From assembly GCA_904397865.1 (NCBI GenBank), contig CAJFOS010000003.1, positions 123,864 to 187,863 on the forward strand: a DNA stretch of 64,000 bases. The letters run 5' to 3'. The notes below the pieces were generated by a model. That model was not told the origin of the DNA, made no database searches, and worked only from the letters and a program-made list of their open reading frames with translations. Source of the stretch: Candidatus Allochristensenella caecavium. GTDB lineage: Bacteria > Bacillota > Clostridia > Christensenellales > QAND01. This document shows positions 7,141-15,899 of the stretch, piece after piece (the first letter of the stretch is position 1; each line of letters begins with the position of its first letter). The position numbers and the translations under genes are program-made.

Positions 7141-9153
7141 TCAAATGAAAAACAGTCCGCCGATATGAAATACGATAAACGCAATCACCCATGCAATGCA
7201 TGTCTGCATCAGCATGGCCAGCAGTGCCTGCCAGCCGCTGCCCAGTTCCCGCCGTACCGCCGCCATTGCCGCCACACAGGGCATGTACAACAACGTAAAT
7301 GTCAAAAAGGAAAATGCAGACAGCGGTGTGAATAGCTGCGGCAAAATGGGCACCAATGCCCCCGGCTCGCTGCCTACGCCCATCAGGATAGCAAACGTGC
7401 TAACCACGGCTTCCTTCGCTGTTAACCCCGTCATCAGCGCGGTAGCGGCCCGCCAGTCTCCAAAACCGAGCGGCGCGAAAATGGGCGCTACAACATGCCC
7501 GATGGCCGCCAGCATGCTATCCGCACTGTTCGACACCATCTGGAAACGGAAATCGAAGTTCTGGAGCACCCAGATGACGATGGTAGCCAGAAAGATAATT
7601 GTAAATGCTTTGCGCAAAAAATCCTTTGCCTTGTCCCACATGTGAAGCACCACGCTTCTGGCAGACGGGAAGCGGTACGCCGGCAATTCCATCACAAACG
7701 GAACAGGGTTGCCCTTAAAGAGCGAATTTTTCATCAACAATCCGTACAGAATGGCGATTATCATGCCCATCACATACAGTGCCATCATCACGATTGCACC
7801 GTTTTCCGGGAAAAATGCCGCTGTGAATACCGCGTAAATCGGCAGTTTCGCGCTGCAGGACATAAACGGCGTCAATAAAATGGTCATTTTGCGGTCGCGT
7901 TCGCTGGACAGTGTACGCGTAGCCATGATGGCCGGCACCGAACAGCCAAATCCAATCAGCATAGGTACAAACGAACGACCTGATAACCCGATTTTACGCA
8001 GCATTTTATCCATGACAAATGCCACGCGCGCCATGTATCCGCTGTCTTCCAAAATGGACAGGAAGAAAAACAGAGTCACAATCGTCGGTAGAAAACTCAA
8101 TACGCTGCCTACGCCTGCAAATACGCCGTCAATGACAAGCGAATGAATCGGCGCACTGACGCCAACGGCCGTCATCCATGCGTCCACTGCTCCTGTAACC
8201 GCGTCAATCCCTAGCGAAAACCAATCGCTCAGCACGGCGCCAATCAATCCAAACGTCAGATAAAAAACCAGCAACATGATTCCCAGAAAGATAGGAATCG
8301 CCCAGATTTTATGCGTCAATACGGCGTCGATTTTCAGCGAACGCTCCTGCTCTTTAGTCTGACCGGCCTTAATGACCGTTTTTGCACATACCTGTTCAAT
8401 ATACGCGTACCGCATGTCTGCTAGCGCCGCTTCGCGGTCGGTGCCCAGCGCAGTCTCCATTTCATGAACGATGTGCCCTAAAATATCAATTTCATTTTCT
8501 GTCAGCCCTAGTTGTTGAATCGTCGGTTCGTCGCCTTCGACCAATTTGGTCGCGGCAAACCGCGTGGGCATTTGCTGTGCCTGCGCCTTTTCCTCAATCA
8601 AGTGGGCCAGAGCGTGAATGGCCTTGTGCACTTCGCCGGAACAAAAATCCATTCGTTTGGGGCGTATTTGTTTACCTGCCGTTTCAATCGCGCAGTCCAC
8701 CAGCTCCGCTACTCCTTCATTTTTACTGGCGGCGATAGGGACGACAGGAATCCCCAATTCATCCTGTAATTTGTTGATATCGATGGAATTGCCGCTGGCG
8801 CGCACTTCATCCATCATGTTCAATGCCAGCACCATGGGAATATTCAATTCCATCAACTGTAAACTCAGATAGAGGTTACGCTCAATGTTCGTAGCATCCA
8901 CAATGTTAATGATGCCATCCGGCTTTTCACGCAATAGGAAATCGCGCGTGACCACCTCTTCGGCCGTATAGGGCGAAAGGGAATAGATGCCTGGCAGGTC
9001 CACCACACTGACCCCCTTATGCTGCCGGATATTGCCCTCTTTTTTTTCTACGGTCACGCCGGGGAAGTTTCCCACATGCTGGTTGCTGCCCGTCAATTGG
9101 TTGAACAACGTTGTCTTTCCACAATTCTGGTTGCCAATCAAAGCGAAAATCAT
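7141..9153 (-). CDS. feoB: Ferrous iron transport GTPase/permease FeoB
   Basis: 670 residues, normal for FeoB, an inner-membrane Fe(II) importer. The N-terminal G domain shows GNQNCGKTT (7-15, P-loop), DLPGIYSL (52-59) and NMMDE (112-116); a helical FeoB_associated segment follows to about residue 270, then two gate-type membrane halves with many hydrophobic helices, including SFVPMLIGFGCSVPAIMATRTL with its conserved Cys. Its start overlaps the feoA stop by four bases, so the two are translationally coupled. The operon is preceded by a perfect palindrome that could be an iron-regulator operator. Confidence 0.97.
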   Translation of the reverse strand: MIFALIGNQNCGKTTLFNQLTGSNQHVGNFPGVTVEKKEGNIRQHKGVSVVDLPGIYSLSPYTAEEVVTRDFLLREKPDGIINIVDATNIERNLYLSLQLMELNIPMVLALNMMDEVRASGNSIDINKLQDELGIPVVPIAASKNEGVAELVDCAIETAGKQIRPKRMDFCSGEVHKAIHALAHLIEEKAQAQQMPTRFAATKLVEGDEPTIQQLGLTENEIDILGHIVHEMETALGTDREAALADMRYAYIEQVCAKTVIKAGQTKEQERSLKIDAVLTHKIWAIPIFLGIMLLVFYLTFGLIGAVLSDWFSLGIDAVTGAVDAWMTAVGVSAPIHSLVIDGVFAGVGSVLSFLPTIVTLFFFLSILEDSGYMARVAFVMDKMLRKIGLSGRSFVPMLIGFGCSVPAIMATRTLSSERDRKMTILLTPFMSCSAKLPIYAVFTAAFFPENGAIVMMALYVMGMIIAILYGLLMKNSLFKGNPVPFVMELPAYRFPSARSVVLHMWDKAKDFLRKAFTIIFLATIVIWVLQNFDFRFQMVSNSADSMLAAIGHVVAPIFAPLGFGDWRAATALMTGLTAKEAVVSTFAILMGVGSEPGALVPILPQLFTPLSAFSFLTFTLLYMPCVAAMAAVRRELGSGWQALLAMLMQTCIAWVIAFIVFHIGGLFFI

Positions 9154-9389
9154 GCCCGTTCCCCCTCATCCGGCCTGATTTCGATTTTTTGCGCATCCTC
9201 CAAGCGCAGCGTCAATTCGTATCCACGCAAGTGCAGCTCAATCGGGTCGCCCATCGGCGCCATTTTTCGCACCATGATACGCGTATTGGGCGTCAACCCC
9301 ATATCCAGCAACCGCCGTCGCAGTGCGCCGCTTCCTCCCACAGCCACAATTGTCGCCTGCTGGCCAATGCGCAATTCGTTTAATGTCAT
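9150..9389 (-). CDS. feoA: Ferrous iron transport protein FeoA
   Basis: 79-residue SH3-like protein: MTLNELRIGQQATIVAVGG, LLDMGLTPNTRIMVRKMAPMGDPIELHLRGYELTLRLEDA, which is the typical FeoA pattern. It supports FeoB-dependent Fe(II) uptake in the cytoplasm. An upstream in-frame ATG at 9452 would add a poor N-terminus; the start at 9387-9389 follows AGGAAGAGG and matches the family length. It is the first gene of the feoAB pair, with the ATGA overlap to feoB. Confidence 0.95.
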   Translation of the reverse strand: MTLNELRIGQQATIVAVGGSGALRRRLLDMGLTPNTRIMVRKMAPMGDPIELHLRGYELTLRLEDAQKIEIRPDEGERA

Positions 9390-9419
9390 CCCGGTTCCTC
9401 TTCCTTTTTTACAATCCAC

Positions 9420-9435
9420 GTTAGCATATGCTAAC
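9420..9435. promoter_or_regulatory. Palindromic operator candidate upstream of feoAB
   Basis: GTTAGCATATGCTAAC is a perfect 16-bp palindrome located 31 bases before the feoA start. The TTAG...CTAA half-sites resemble operators of the DtxR/MntR/IdeR family, which repress iron uptake genes when the metal is plentiful. No regulator gene is visible here, so the link is inferred. Confidence 0.6.
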
Positions 9436-9580
9436 AATAGGGATACAAACATAACTTAATCCTATCAACAATCTCATTGTACGGAAACAGCGCTGCTTGT
9501 CAATCCTTTTATCCCTTGTGTGCCGAGATGCCGGCCTTCGGTTGTTGCACAGTGAAGGCCTACGCATTTGCCGGATTTCG

Positions 9581-9603
9581 TGATATACTATCTATGTATA
9601 TCA
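9581..9603. promoter_or_regulatory. Inverted repeat upstream of HD-domain gene
   Basis: TGATATAC and GTATATCA form perfect 8-bp arms around TATCTAT. It lies directly upstream of the ribosome binding site at 9617 and may overlap the promoter's -10 (TATACT), which suits an operator. It is too AT-rich and lacks a T tail for a terminator. Confidence 0.4.
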
Positions 9604-9631
9604 CATTCCAATGCTTGGGGGAGGAATTGCC

Positions 9632-10219
9632 TTGCAGCTTGCACAAAATCGCGAGCAGGCGCTTGCGCTTCTCTATGCGCATACCCAAAGTGCGCATTTA
9701 CGCCAGCATGCGCTGAGCGTGGAAGCAGCCATGCGAGCCATGGCGCGCCATTTCCATGAGGATGCATCGCTGTGGGGCGTTTTGGGTTTACTGCATGATA
9801 TTGATTATGAGCAGTATCCGGATGAACACCTGCAGCATACGGAGGAAATGTTGCAGCCTGCAGGCTGGGACGCGTCGTGCATCCGTGCCATTCTAAGCCA
9901 TGGATATGGGCTTTGTAACGATGTGGAGCCCAAGAGCAATCTGGAAAAGTCATTATATGCCGTTGATGAATTGACCGGGCTGATTACGGCCTGTGTGCTT
10001 GTACGGCCATCACGTTCCATCTTGGACTTGGAAGTGAAGAGTGTGAAGAAAAAATGGAAGACCAAAGGGTTTGCAGCCGGCTGTAAACGCGAAGTTATTC
10101 TCGATGGTGCGGCCCGTCTGGGCATGGAATTGGATACGCTGATTCAGCTTGTTTTGGATGGCATGCGTGAACAGGCGCATGCGTTGGGGTTGGACGGCGG
10201 ACAGGAGGGTTTGATATGA
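9632..10219 (+). CDS. HD-domain metal-dependent hydrolase
   Basis: 195 residues from a TTG start at 9632, chosen because GGGGGAGG (9617-9624) precedes it by seven bases; the ATG at 9611 lies upstream of that site and would leave it without one. The HD superfamily signature is clear: LRQHALSVEAAMRAMA, then GLLHDIDYEQYPDEHLQHTEEM and AILSHGYG, which supply the His/Asp metal ligands. Related proteins are phosphohydrolases, often of nucleotides; the substrate is unknown. The next gene overlaps by four bases, and the ECF component follows, suggesting a small operon. Confidence 0.85.
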   Translation: MQLAQNREQALALLYAHTQSAHLRQHALSVEAAMRAMARHFHEDASLWGVLGLLHDIDYEQYPDEHLQHTEEMLQPAGWDASCIRAILSHGYGLCNDVEPKSNLEKSLYAVDELTGLITACVLVRPSRSILDLEVKSVKKKWKTKGFAAGCKREVILDGAARLGMELDTLIQLVLDGMREQAHALGLDGGQEGLI

Positions 10220-10533
10220 TTCGGCACATCGTAGCCTGGAAATTTGCTCCTTATGCGCAAGGGGCGACTGCACAGCAGAACGCACGCATCCTCAAAGAAC
10301 GGCTGGAGGCGCTTGCCCCGCACATTGAAGGATTGATTTCTCTGCGCGTTGGATTGGATATTGGCCAAGCGTCGCACTATCATGCTGTGCTGGAAAGCAC
10401 CTTTGTTGACCAGGCGGCTCTGGATGCATACAAGGTTCATCCGGAACATAAACAGATTTCAGCCTTTTGCAAAAATGTGCGGGAAGACCGCGTTGCTGTC
10501 GACTATCTGTTGCCAGATGGACAGGAGGGATAA
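10216..10533 (+). CDS. Dabb (stress-responsive A/B barrel) domain protein
   Basis: 105 residues with the Dabb pattern: N-terminal MIRHIVAWKF, an amphipathic helix (AQQNARILKERLEALAPHIEG), GLISLRVGLDIG, then the signature ALDAYKVHPEHKQISAFCKNVREDRVAVDYL. These dimeric alpha-beta barrels occur widely; a few are cyclases or stress proteins, but most have no known function. It overlaps the HD gene by ATGA and is followed three bases later by the membrane protein gene, so the three are likely cotranscribed. Confidence 0.88.
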   Translation: MIRHIVAWKFAPYAQGATAQQNARILKERLEALAPHIEGLISLRVGLDIGQASHYHAVLESTFVDQAALDAYKVHPEHKQISAFCKNVREDRVAVDYLLPDGQEG

Positions 10534-10536
10534 ACA

Positions 10537-11088
10537 ATGCAGGACAATGCAGCTGCGGCCAAAAAATCGGTTTCGCTTCTCTATATCCTCCTGATGGCGC
10601 TCGGCTCGTTCGTCATCAGTTTCCTGACGCGCTTTTCTATTGAAATTTTGTCTATCCGGCTGCTGTTTTCGCTTTCGGATATTGTGCTCTATCCAGCGGC
10701 TTTGCTGCTTTCACCTTTTGCAGGCTGGTGTGTTTGCGTTCTTCCCGTTCTTGCTGTGGAGGCCATTGCCGGTAATTTTATTTGGATACCTTGCGTCCTC
10801 TTGGTCAAAACCGTCACCTTTTTGGCTATGCATTATGTGATGAGCGGGGTGCTTGGCTTGCAAAGCACACGGTCTATCGTACCGTTTTTGACACACGGCG
10901 TTTGCATGATTCTAGGCGTTTTTCTTTTTAATGTCGTCGCCTATGGTCTCCTGACAGCTGCACCAGGGCTTTTGGTCAGCATCGTGGAATGGAATGTAGC
11001 AGGCGGCCTTGGCATGTTGCTCATCCGTATGGTTCTGCGTCGCCCTGCCTTTATGCAAAGTTATGTGGCAGGCCGAGGCGCGGCATAA
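10537..11088 (+). CDS. ECF-type transporter substrate-binding (S) component
   Basis: 183 residues with five to six predicted membrane helices (approx. 14-34, 45-65, 68-88, 92-110, 115-138, 150-168) and the length usual for ECF S components. The N-terminal KKSVSLLYILLMALGSFVISFLTRF and the segment FSLSDIVLYPAALLLSPFAGWCVCVL fit the family, in which an S protein binds a vitamin or cofactor precursor and docks to a shared energizing module. No AT-module genes are nearby, so the module is presumably encoded elsewhere. The substrate cannot be assigned. It starts after GGACAGGAGGG. Confidence 0.75.
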   Translation: MQDNAAAAKKSVSLLYILLMALGSFVISFLTRFSIEILSIRLLFSLSDIVLYPAALLLSPFAGWCVCVLPVLAVEAIAGNFIWIPCVLLVKTVTFLAMHYVMSGVLGLQSTRSIVPFLTHGVCMILGVFLFNVVAYGLLTAAPGLLVSIVEWNVAGGLGMLLIRMVLRRPAFMQSYVAGRGAA

Positions 11089-11100
11089 GAGGAGAAAGAG

Positions 11101-12633
11101 ATGCCGGTGGGGGAGCGTTGGGCAAACTTTGTCAAATCCTGTCGATGCGTGCGCTCGCGCCCGCTGGTATTTGTTTGTCTTTGTTTTATTCTTGGCCTGT
11201 TGCTGAGCCGGACGGGGTCCATTTTACCTGTTGGTTTGGCCGGCCTTTTTCTCTGTGGGCTTGCGGTTTTTTGGCGTTGGATACGCTGGCCTGGAGGCGC
11301 ATTGTTTTGCTTGGGCCTGCTGTTTTTAGGCATTGGATTTTTGCGCGGCCTGCTGGCCTTTTCCTTTCCGCTTCCGCAGCCGCCTGCACAGGGCACGCTG
11401 CAGGGGACAATGGTTGACCAGGCGACCAAACTGGAAAGAGGGCGGCTTCGGCTTACCCTCGAACAGGTGCAAGTCGATGGCGTCTCCCTGCCTTACCGGA
11501 CCCAGGTCACCGTCCTGACGCAGCCGGAACAGATGCCGCTCTCGGGCGATATAGTCATCTGTCCGCACGCAAAAGTCGAAATTCCCTCCGCATCGGAAAA
11601 AGACAGCACCTATAACCAACCGCTTTATCTACAGGGAAAAGGCATCTATTATCAGGCTGTGGCGGCGGAAGCAGAGGTTATGCCAAGTCAGCCGGCTTTG
11701 CGGCATATACCTGCACGTATGGCCGCCTGGATGAAGCAACAGATTGCCGATTTATATCCCCTGCAGGCAGGTACAGTGACTGGTATGCTTATGGGTGATA
11801 AGTCCGCCCTGGCGGATGATTCACTGGATGCATTCCGCATCAGCGGGGTTTCGCATGTGCTGGCGGTGTCCGGTTTGCATGTCGGTTTTCTATCCGCTGC
11901 TCTATTGTATTTTTTGCGCAAAAGCAAACGGAAACGCTGGTGGCAGATTTTGCTGGTTCTTTCCGGGCTGTGGCTATATTGTGCGATGGTAGGCATGCCC
12001 GCTTCTGCCGTGCGCGCTTGTTGCATGACCACGCTGGCGCTTTTGGCCCAAGTCCGTGGGGAACGGTATGATTTGTTGACGGCCTTGGCGGTTTCTGCCT
12101 TTGTTATTTTGTTTATTGCACCGGCCCAACTTTTTGCAGCGGGCTTTCTGCTTTCTTTTGGAGCCATGCTGGGCATTGCATCGCTGTGTAACACGATTGA
12201 AAGGGGCCTTCGGTTTTTACCGCAATGGTTGCGGGCATCCTTGGCATTATCCATCAGTGCGCAGATGGGCGTCTGGCCAATCGGCTCCTATCTTTTTGGC
12301 ACTGTGCAGCTGTATGGCCTTGTAACCAATCTGGCCGTCGTGCCGTTGGCCAGCGTGATTACGGTAGGCGGTTTGGTCAGCTGTCTTCTTTCGCCGTTGG
12401 GATTTCTTGCACAAGCTGTCGCCTGGGTTGTTGAAGGCCTGGCCGCGTTGATGGAAACCATCGTACTTTTTGTTGCCTCATGGCCTGGTGCTCAGTTTTT
12501 ATATACGGTTACCCCTTGGCAGATTGCATGTTGGGCCGCAGGCGTATTTTTGCTTTCAGTTTACTGTTTGTGGCCGAATAAGGTGCGTTGGCCGATGGCG
12601 TTTGTCTGTTTTGCATGTGCCATTTTTTTGTAA
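11101..12633 (+). CDS. comEC: ComEC/Rec2-type DNA uptake channel protein, short form
   Basis: 510 residues: an N-terminal membrane part, a soluble DUF4131-like segment (~100-190) and a large Competence domain with ISGVSHVLAVSGLHVGFLSAAL, AMVGMPASAVRACCMT and many helices. ComEC forms the inner-membrane channel for single-stranded DNA during transformation. The protein ends after the last helix, with no C-terminal metallo-beta-lactamase domain as found in full-length ~750-residue ComEC, and only 87 bases separate it from holA, so the domain is not simply in the next gene. Gene order comEC-holA is typical for Firmicutes. Confidence 0.9.
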   Translation: MPVGERWANFVKSCRCVRSRPLVFVCLCFILGLLLSRTGSILPVGLAGLFLCGLAVFWRWIRWPGGALFCLGLLFLGIGFLRGLLAFSFPLPQPPAQGTLQGTMVDQATKLERGRLRLTLEQVQVDGVSLPYRTQVTVLTQPEQMPLSGDIVICPHAKVEIPSASEKDSTYNQPLYLQGKGIYYQAVAAEAEVMPSQPALRHIPARMAAWMKQQIADLYPLQAGTVTGMLMGDKSALADDSLDAFRISGVSHVLAVSGLHVGFLSAALLYFLRKSKRKRWWQILLVLSGLWLYCAMVGMPASAVRACCMTTLALLAQVRGERYDLLTALAVSAFVILFIAPAQLFAAGFLLSFGAMLGIASLCNTIERGLRFLPQWLRASLALSISAQMGVWPIGSYLFGTVQLYGLVTNLAVVPLASVITVGGLVSCLLSPLGFLAQAVAWVVEGLAALMETIVLFVASWPGAQFLYTVTPWQIACWAAGVFLLSVYCLWPNKVRWPMAFVCFACAIFL

Positions 12634-12720
12634 CATCACGCATGGACATGCCGCATGAAAGGACAACGGTATAAAACCGTTGCCTGTGAGGGGAAAGTCT
12701 CTGATGGAAAAGGAGAGGGC

Positions 12721-13734
12721 ATGCTTTATTCACAACTGCAAAAGGAAATCAAACAACATATTCTTCATCCTGTCTATCTGCTCTATGGCGAAGAACGGTT
12801 TGTCCTGCTCCGCACACTGGAACGGCTGATTCAAGCGGCTCTGGATGGGGCCGATGCAGACTGGAACCTTGTGCGCTTTGACGCCGCCGCCCGTGCAGAA
12901 GATATTGTGCTCTCCGCACAGACGCTGGGCTTATTTGCTGCCAATCGTGTAATTGTCGTCCAGGATTGTCCGGCCTTTTATCCGGGCTGTAAGGAAAGCG
13001 AAGAGAAGCAGTTGCTTGCGCTTGTACAGGATTTGCCCGAACAGGTGACGCTCATTTTTGTCTGCCGCAAAAAACCGGATGGCCGCAAACCCTTAACCAA
13101 AGCATTGCAAAAACAGATAACCGTAGATTTTGCCCCTCTGGCAGAACCGGATATCCACGCTTGGCTGCGCGGTTATGCCAAACAGAATGGCCTTTCCTGG
13201 CAGCCGGAGGCGATGGAACGTCTGCTTTTCTATGTAGGACGCGATATGCAGACCATTGTGTCCGAAACCGATAAGGTGTTTGCCTACGCCTATCCGCATA
13301 CGGATATCACCCCCGCGATGGTTGAAACCATCGTCACGCAGTCCACCGAGGCAAAGACGTTTGATATCGTGGACGACTTATTTTCCGGCCATCTGGCGCA
13401 GGCGCAGATGCAAATCGATTTGCTTTTGCGCAACGGGGAAAGCATTCCAGCGCTGATTGGCGCCATCGTCTACCGTATCCGTACCGTGCTTGAGGCGCGG
13501 CAGTGGCTGGAACAAGGCTTGTCGGTTAAATCGGCTGCCGCAAAGCTCAAAGGCCCGCGTTTTGCTACGGAACGCACCGCCCGCCTGGCGCAAAAATGGC
13601 CATTGCCGCGGCTGGAGCGCGCACTCTGCGCCCTGGCGGAAGCAGATTTTTCCTTTAAATCCGGACAGATGCGTGACCGCACCGCGCTGGATACTGCGCT
13701 GGCACGGGCGTTCAAGCATGAGGAAATCATATAG
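12721..13734 (+). CDS. holA: DNA polymerase III delta subunit
   Basis: 337 residues, usual size. It is the clamp-loader delta subunit, which opens the beta clamp at primer-template junctions. The N-terminus MLYSQLQKEIKQHILHPVYLLYGEERFVL and LFAANRVIVVQDCPAF are typical; the AAA+ fold continues to about residue 215 (FVGRD-like YVGRDMQTIVSETDKVFAYA) and a helical collar region follows (KTFDIVDDLFSGHLAQAQ). Start chosen at 12721, right after GGAGAGGGC; an in-frame ATG at 12655 would add 22 unlikely residues. It sits in the comEC-holA-rpsT-gpr-spoIIP order. Confidence 0.93.
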   Translation: MLYSQLQKEIKQHILHPVYLLYGEERFVLLRTLERLIQAALDGADADWNLVRFDAAARAEDIVLSAQTLGLFAANRVIVVQDCPAFYPGCKESEEKQLLALVQDLPEQVTLIFVCRKKPDGRKPLTKALQKQITVDFAPLAEPDIHAWLRGYAKQNGLSWQPEAMERLLFYVGRDMQTIVSETDKVFAYAYPHTDITPAMVETIVTQSTEAKTFDIVDDLFSGHLAQAQMQIDLLLRNGESIPALIGAIVYRIRTVLEARQWLEQGLSVKSAAAKLKGPRFATERTARLAQKWPLPRLERALCALAEADFSFKSGQMRDRTALDTALARAFKHEEII

Positions 13735-13845
13735 CGATAACGGGCGGATAAACGCGTTCGCTTTCCGGTACGAAATGGCGGACCCGCTGTATGGCTGTAG
13801 AAATGGACGGGACATAATACGCCCCGCTATTTTTAGGAGGCACAT

Positions 13846-14430
13846 ATGCGACAAACCTACCTCATAGAAGCCTGCACAGGGCAAGCAATCGACATGAAGG
13901 CAAACCAAACGATAACCATCATCGACTTGGAAGGGAAGCAGGTCGTGGACTTTTTTGCAGAATCAAAAGAGACGCCTGATGAATATCTGTCCACAGGCGT
14001 TACCATTGACTGCAATCAATCCCTCGCCCTGCAAGTAGGGGATTTGCTATATTCCAACCTTTATCGTCCCATGTTTGAAATCCTTTTGGACGATGTGGGC
14101 ACCCATGATTTGCTGCACCCGTGCTGCCGGCCGGAGATGTATGCATTTTTTTATGGCAGCGGAATAGGGCATCCGAACTGCCTGGATAATATCAATAAAT
14201 ATCTGCAAAAGAAAAGAGACCTTATTCATCCCGTCAATCTGTTTATGCATACCAGAATCCACACCGACGGTAGCATAACGGTAGAACAGCCTCTTTCCAA
14301 AGCAGGGGATAAAATTGTGCTGCAAGCGAAAATGGATGCCCATGTGAGCATGGCCGCGTGCAGCGTCAGCCAGAGTGATTGCAACGGCGGACAATGCACG
14401 CCCGTCCAAGTCATCCTGGAAGATGAATGA
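13846..14430 (+). CDS. DUF1989 / urea carboxylase-associated family protein
   Basis: 194 residues with the DUF1989 pattern: KANQTITIIDLEGKQVVDFFAE, YLSTGVTIDCNQSLALQVGDLLYSN, DVGTHDLLHPCCRPEMY, PVNLFMHTRIHTDG and SKAGDKIVLQAKMDAHVSMAACS. Conserved Cys and His residues probably bind a metal. Members occur beside urea carboxylase and amino acid degradation genes, but a reaction has not been settled for most of them. The start follows TAGGAGG with five-base spacing. It stands alone between holA and the convergent rpsT, with its own terminator. Confidence 0.82.
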   Translation: MRQTYLIEACTGQAIDMKANQTITIIDLEGKQVVDFFAESKETPDEYLSTGVTIDCNQSLALQVGDLLYSNLYRPMFEILLDDVGTHDLLHPCCRPEMYAFFYGSGIGHPNCLDNINKYLQKKRDLIHPVNLFMHTRIHTDGSITVEQPLSKAGDKIVLQAKMDAHVSMAACSVSQSDCNGGQCTPVQVILEDE

Positions 14431-14447
14431 CGGCCCAAAAAGTAAAA

Positions 14448-14467
14448 AGCGCCGAATAACCGGCGCT
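14448..14467 (-). terminator. rpsT terminator (minus strand)
   Basis: AGCGCCG and CGGCGCT form a 7-bp stem; on the minus strand it is followed by TTTTTACTTTTT. It terminates leftward transcripts of rpsT and lies just past the end of the DUF1989 gene. Confidence 0.75.
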
Positions 14468-14480
14468 CTCTTAAATTCGA

Positions 14481-14511
14481 CATCCGGCGTTTTTTGCGCC
14501 GGATGTTTTTT
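14481..14511 (+). terminator. Terminator after DUF1989 gene
   Basis: A 9-bp GC-rich stem CATCCGGCG/CGCCGGATG with a TTTTTTG loop, followed by six T on the plus strand. It ends just before the rpsT stop codon. Confidence 0.85.
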
Positions 14512-14512
14512 G

Positions 14513-14776
14513 TTACGCTTGTTTGTTGTTCAACAGCTTGGCCAACTGCGCTTTTTTGCGGTTGGATGCATTCTTGTGAATCACGCCCTTGGAGGCTGCT
14601 TTGTCCACCAGGCTCACTGCTTCACGATACAAACTTTCCACGTCTGCTTCTCCTGCGGCGACAGCGGCTTCAAATTTTTTGATGCTGCTCTTCATGCGGG
14701 ATTTTGCAATGCGGTTGCGGAGGTTTTTCTTTTCTTCCACTTTCACGCGTTTCGCTGCGGATTTGATATTAGGCAA
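14513..14776 (-). CDS. rpsT: 30S ribosomal protein S20
   Basis: 87 residues, usual for S20, a primary 16S rRNA-binding protein of the small subunit. The mature-like N-terminus PNIKSAAKRVKVEEKKNLRNR, the Lys/Arg-rich helices and the end GVIHKNASNRKKAQLAKLLN are diagnostic. The start is TTG at 14774-14776, nine bases after GGGAGG; upstream in-frame ATGs would add residues foreign to the family. It is transcribed against its neighbours, as in many Firmicutes where rpsT is divergent from gpr. Confidence 0.95.
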   Translation of the reverse strand: MPNIKSAAKRVKVEEKKNLRNRIAKSRMKSSIKKFEAAVAAGEADVESLYREAVSLVDKAASKGVIHKNASNRKKAQLAKLLNNKQA

Positions 14777-14927
14777 ATTCTTCACCTCCCTGGGGGACAA
14801 TTTAACATCGGTCATTGTAACACGCATCCTGCCGTTTGGCAAGTCAAAAGATATGCTCGCCGCGCATATCTGCGCTTTCTTTGTGCCATAGTAGAAGGGA
14901 AGTCAATACGGAAAGGTGGAAACCGCC

Positions 14928-15830
14928 ATGCGTTTGCAAACCGACCTTGCCATGGAAGCCGCGCAAATTACCGGCCGTCTGCCGGAAGGCGTACGCGTAG
15001 AGGAACAGCAATTTACCCCGGATGTCCATATCCATCGCGTTTATATTGATAACGAACAGGGGCAGCAGGCCATCGGCAAGCCGCCAGGCACCTACGTCAC
15101 CATTCAAGCCCAAGCGTTGACTGGCGCAGATGCAGATATAGCGGCCGATTGCACCCGCGCGCTGAGCGAACAATTGCAAGCTTTGTTCCCGCAAAAACCG
15201 GACCGCGCACGTCCCGTGCTTGTCGTGGGCTTGGGCAACCGTTCCATCACCCCGGACAGCCTAGGCCCGCGCGTGCTCGAACATCTGCTGGTTACACGCC
15301 ACATGTTCTCGCTCGTCCCGGAACAGGTGGACCAGCGCGCTGCTAGCGTTGCGGCCATTGCGCCGGGTGTTTTGGGCGAGACGGGGCTTGAATCGGGCGA
15401 GGTCATCGCTGCCTTGGTCGAACACATCCAACCCAGTATGGTCATTGCCATCGACGCTCTGGCTGCGCTTGCGCCTTCGCGGCTGGCTACCACCGTGCAG
15501 CTCAGCGATACAGGTATTGCGCCCGGTGCGGGCATTGGCAATCAACGACCCCGCCTGGACCAGGCATTGTTGGGGGTGCCCGTCATTGCCTTGGGCGTTC
15601 CAACGGTTGTCCACGCCGCTTCATTGGTTATTCACGCCCTAACCGATACCGCTGGCCCGCCGGACGAAACACAGCAACAGGCATTGCAGCAATCCTGCGG
15701 GGACCTCATCGTCACACCCAAAGATATTGATACCATCATCCACGGGTGTGCCACCGTCGTCGCCAGGGGCTTGAATATGGCGCTGCACGGTGACCTGGCG
15801 CTTGCAGAAGCAGCCCAGCTCTTCTCTTGA
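14928..15830 (+). CDS. gpr: Germination protease (spore protease)
   Basis: 300 residues. GPR degrades small acid-soluble spore proteins at germination; it is made as a zymogen in the forespore. Seen: the N-terminal RLQTDLAMEA, VVGLGNRSITPDSLGPRVLEHLLVTRH, AAIAPGVLGETGLESGEVIAALVEHI, VIAIDALAALAPSRLATTVQLSDTGIAPGAGIGN and VIALGVPTVVHA, all typical. ATG at 14928 follows GAAAGGTGG; an ATG four codons upstream overlaps that site. Divergent from rpsT and followed by spoIIP, the conserved order in spore formers. It shows the organism belongs to a sporulating lineage. Confidence 0.95.
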   Translation: MRLQTDLAMEAAQITGRLPEGVRVEEQQFTPDVHIHRVYIDNEQGQQAIGKPPGTYVTIQAQALTGADADIAADCTRALSEQLQALFPQKPDRARPVLVVGLGNRSITPDSLGPRVLEHLLVTRHMFSLVPEQVDQRAASVAAIAPGVLGETGLESGEVIAALVEHIQPSMVIAIDALAALAPSRLATTVQLSDTGIAPGAGIGNQRPRLDQALLGVPVIALGVPTVVHAASLVIHALTDTAGPPDETQQQALQQSCGDLIVTPKDIDTIIHGCATVVARGLNMALHGDLALAEAAQLFS

Positions 15831-15899
15831 GCGGGAAAGCACATATTCAGCGTCATGCCATGCATATCCTTTTCTGAAGAACGGGGAGGGATGCAAAGC

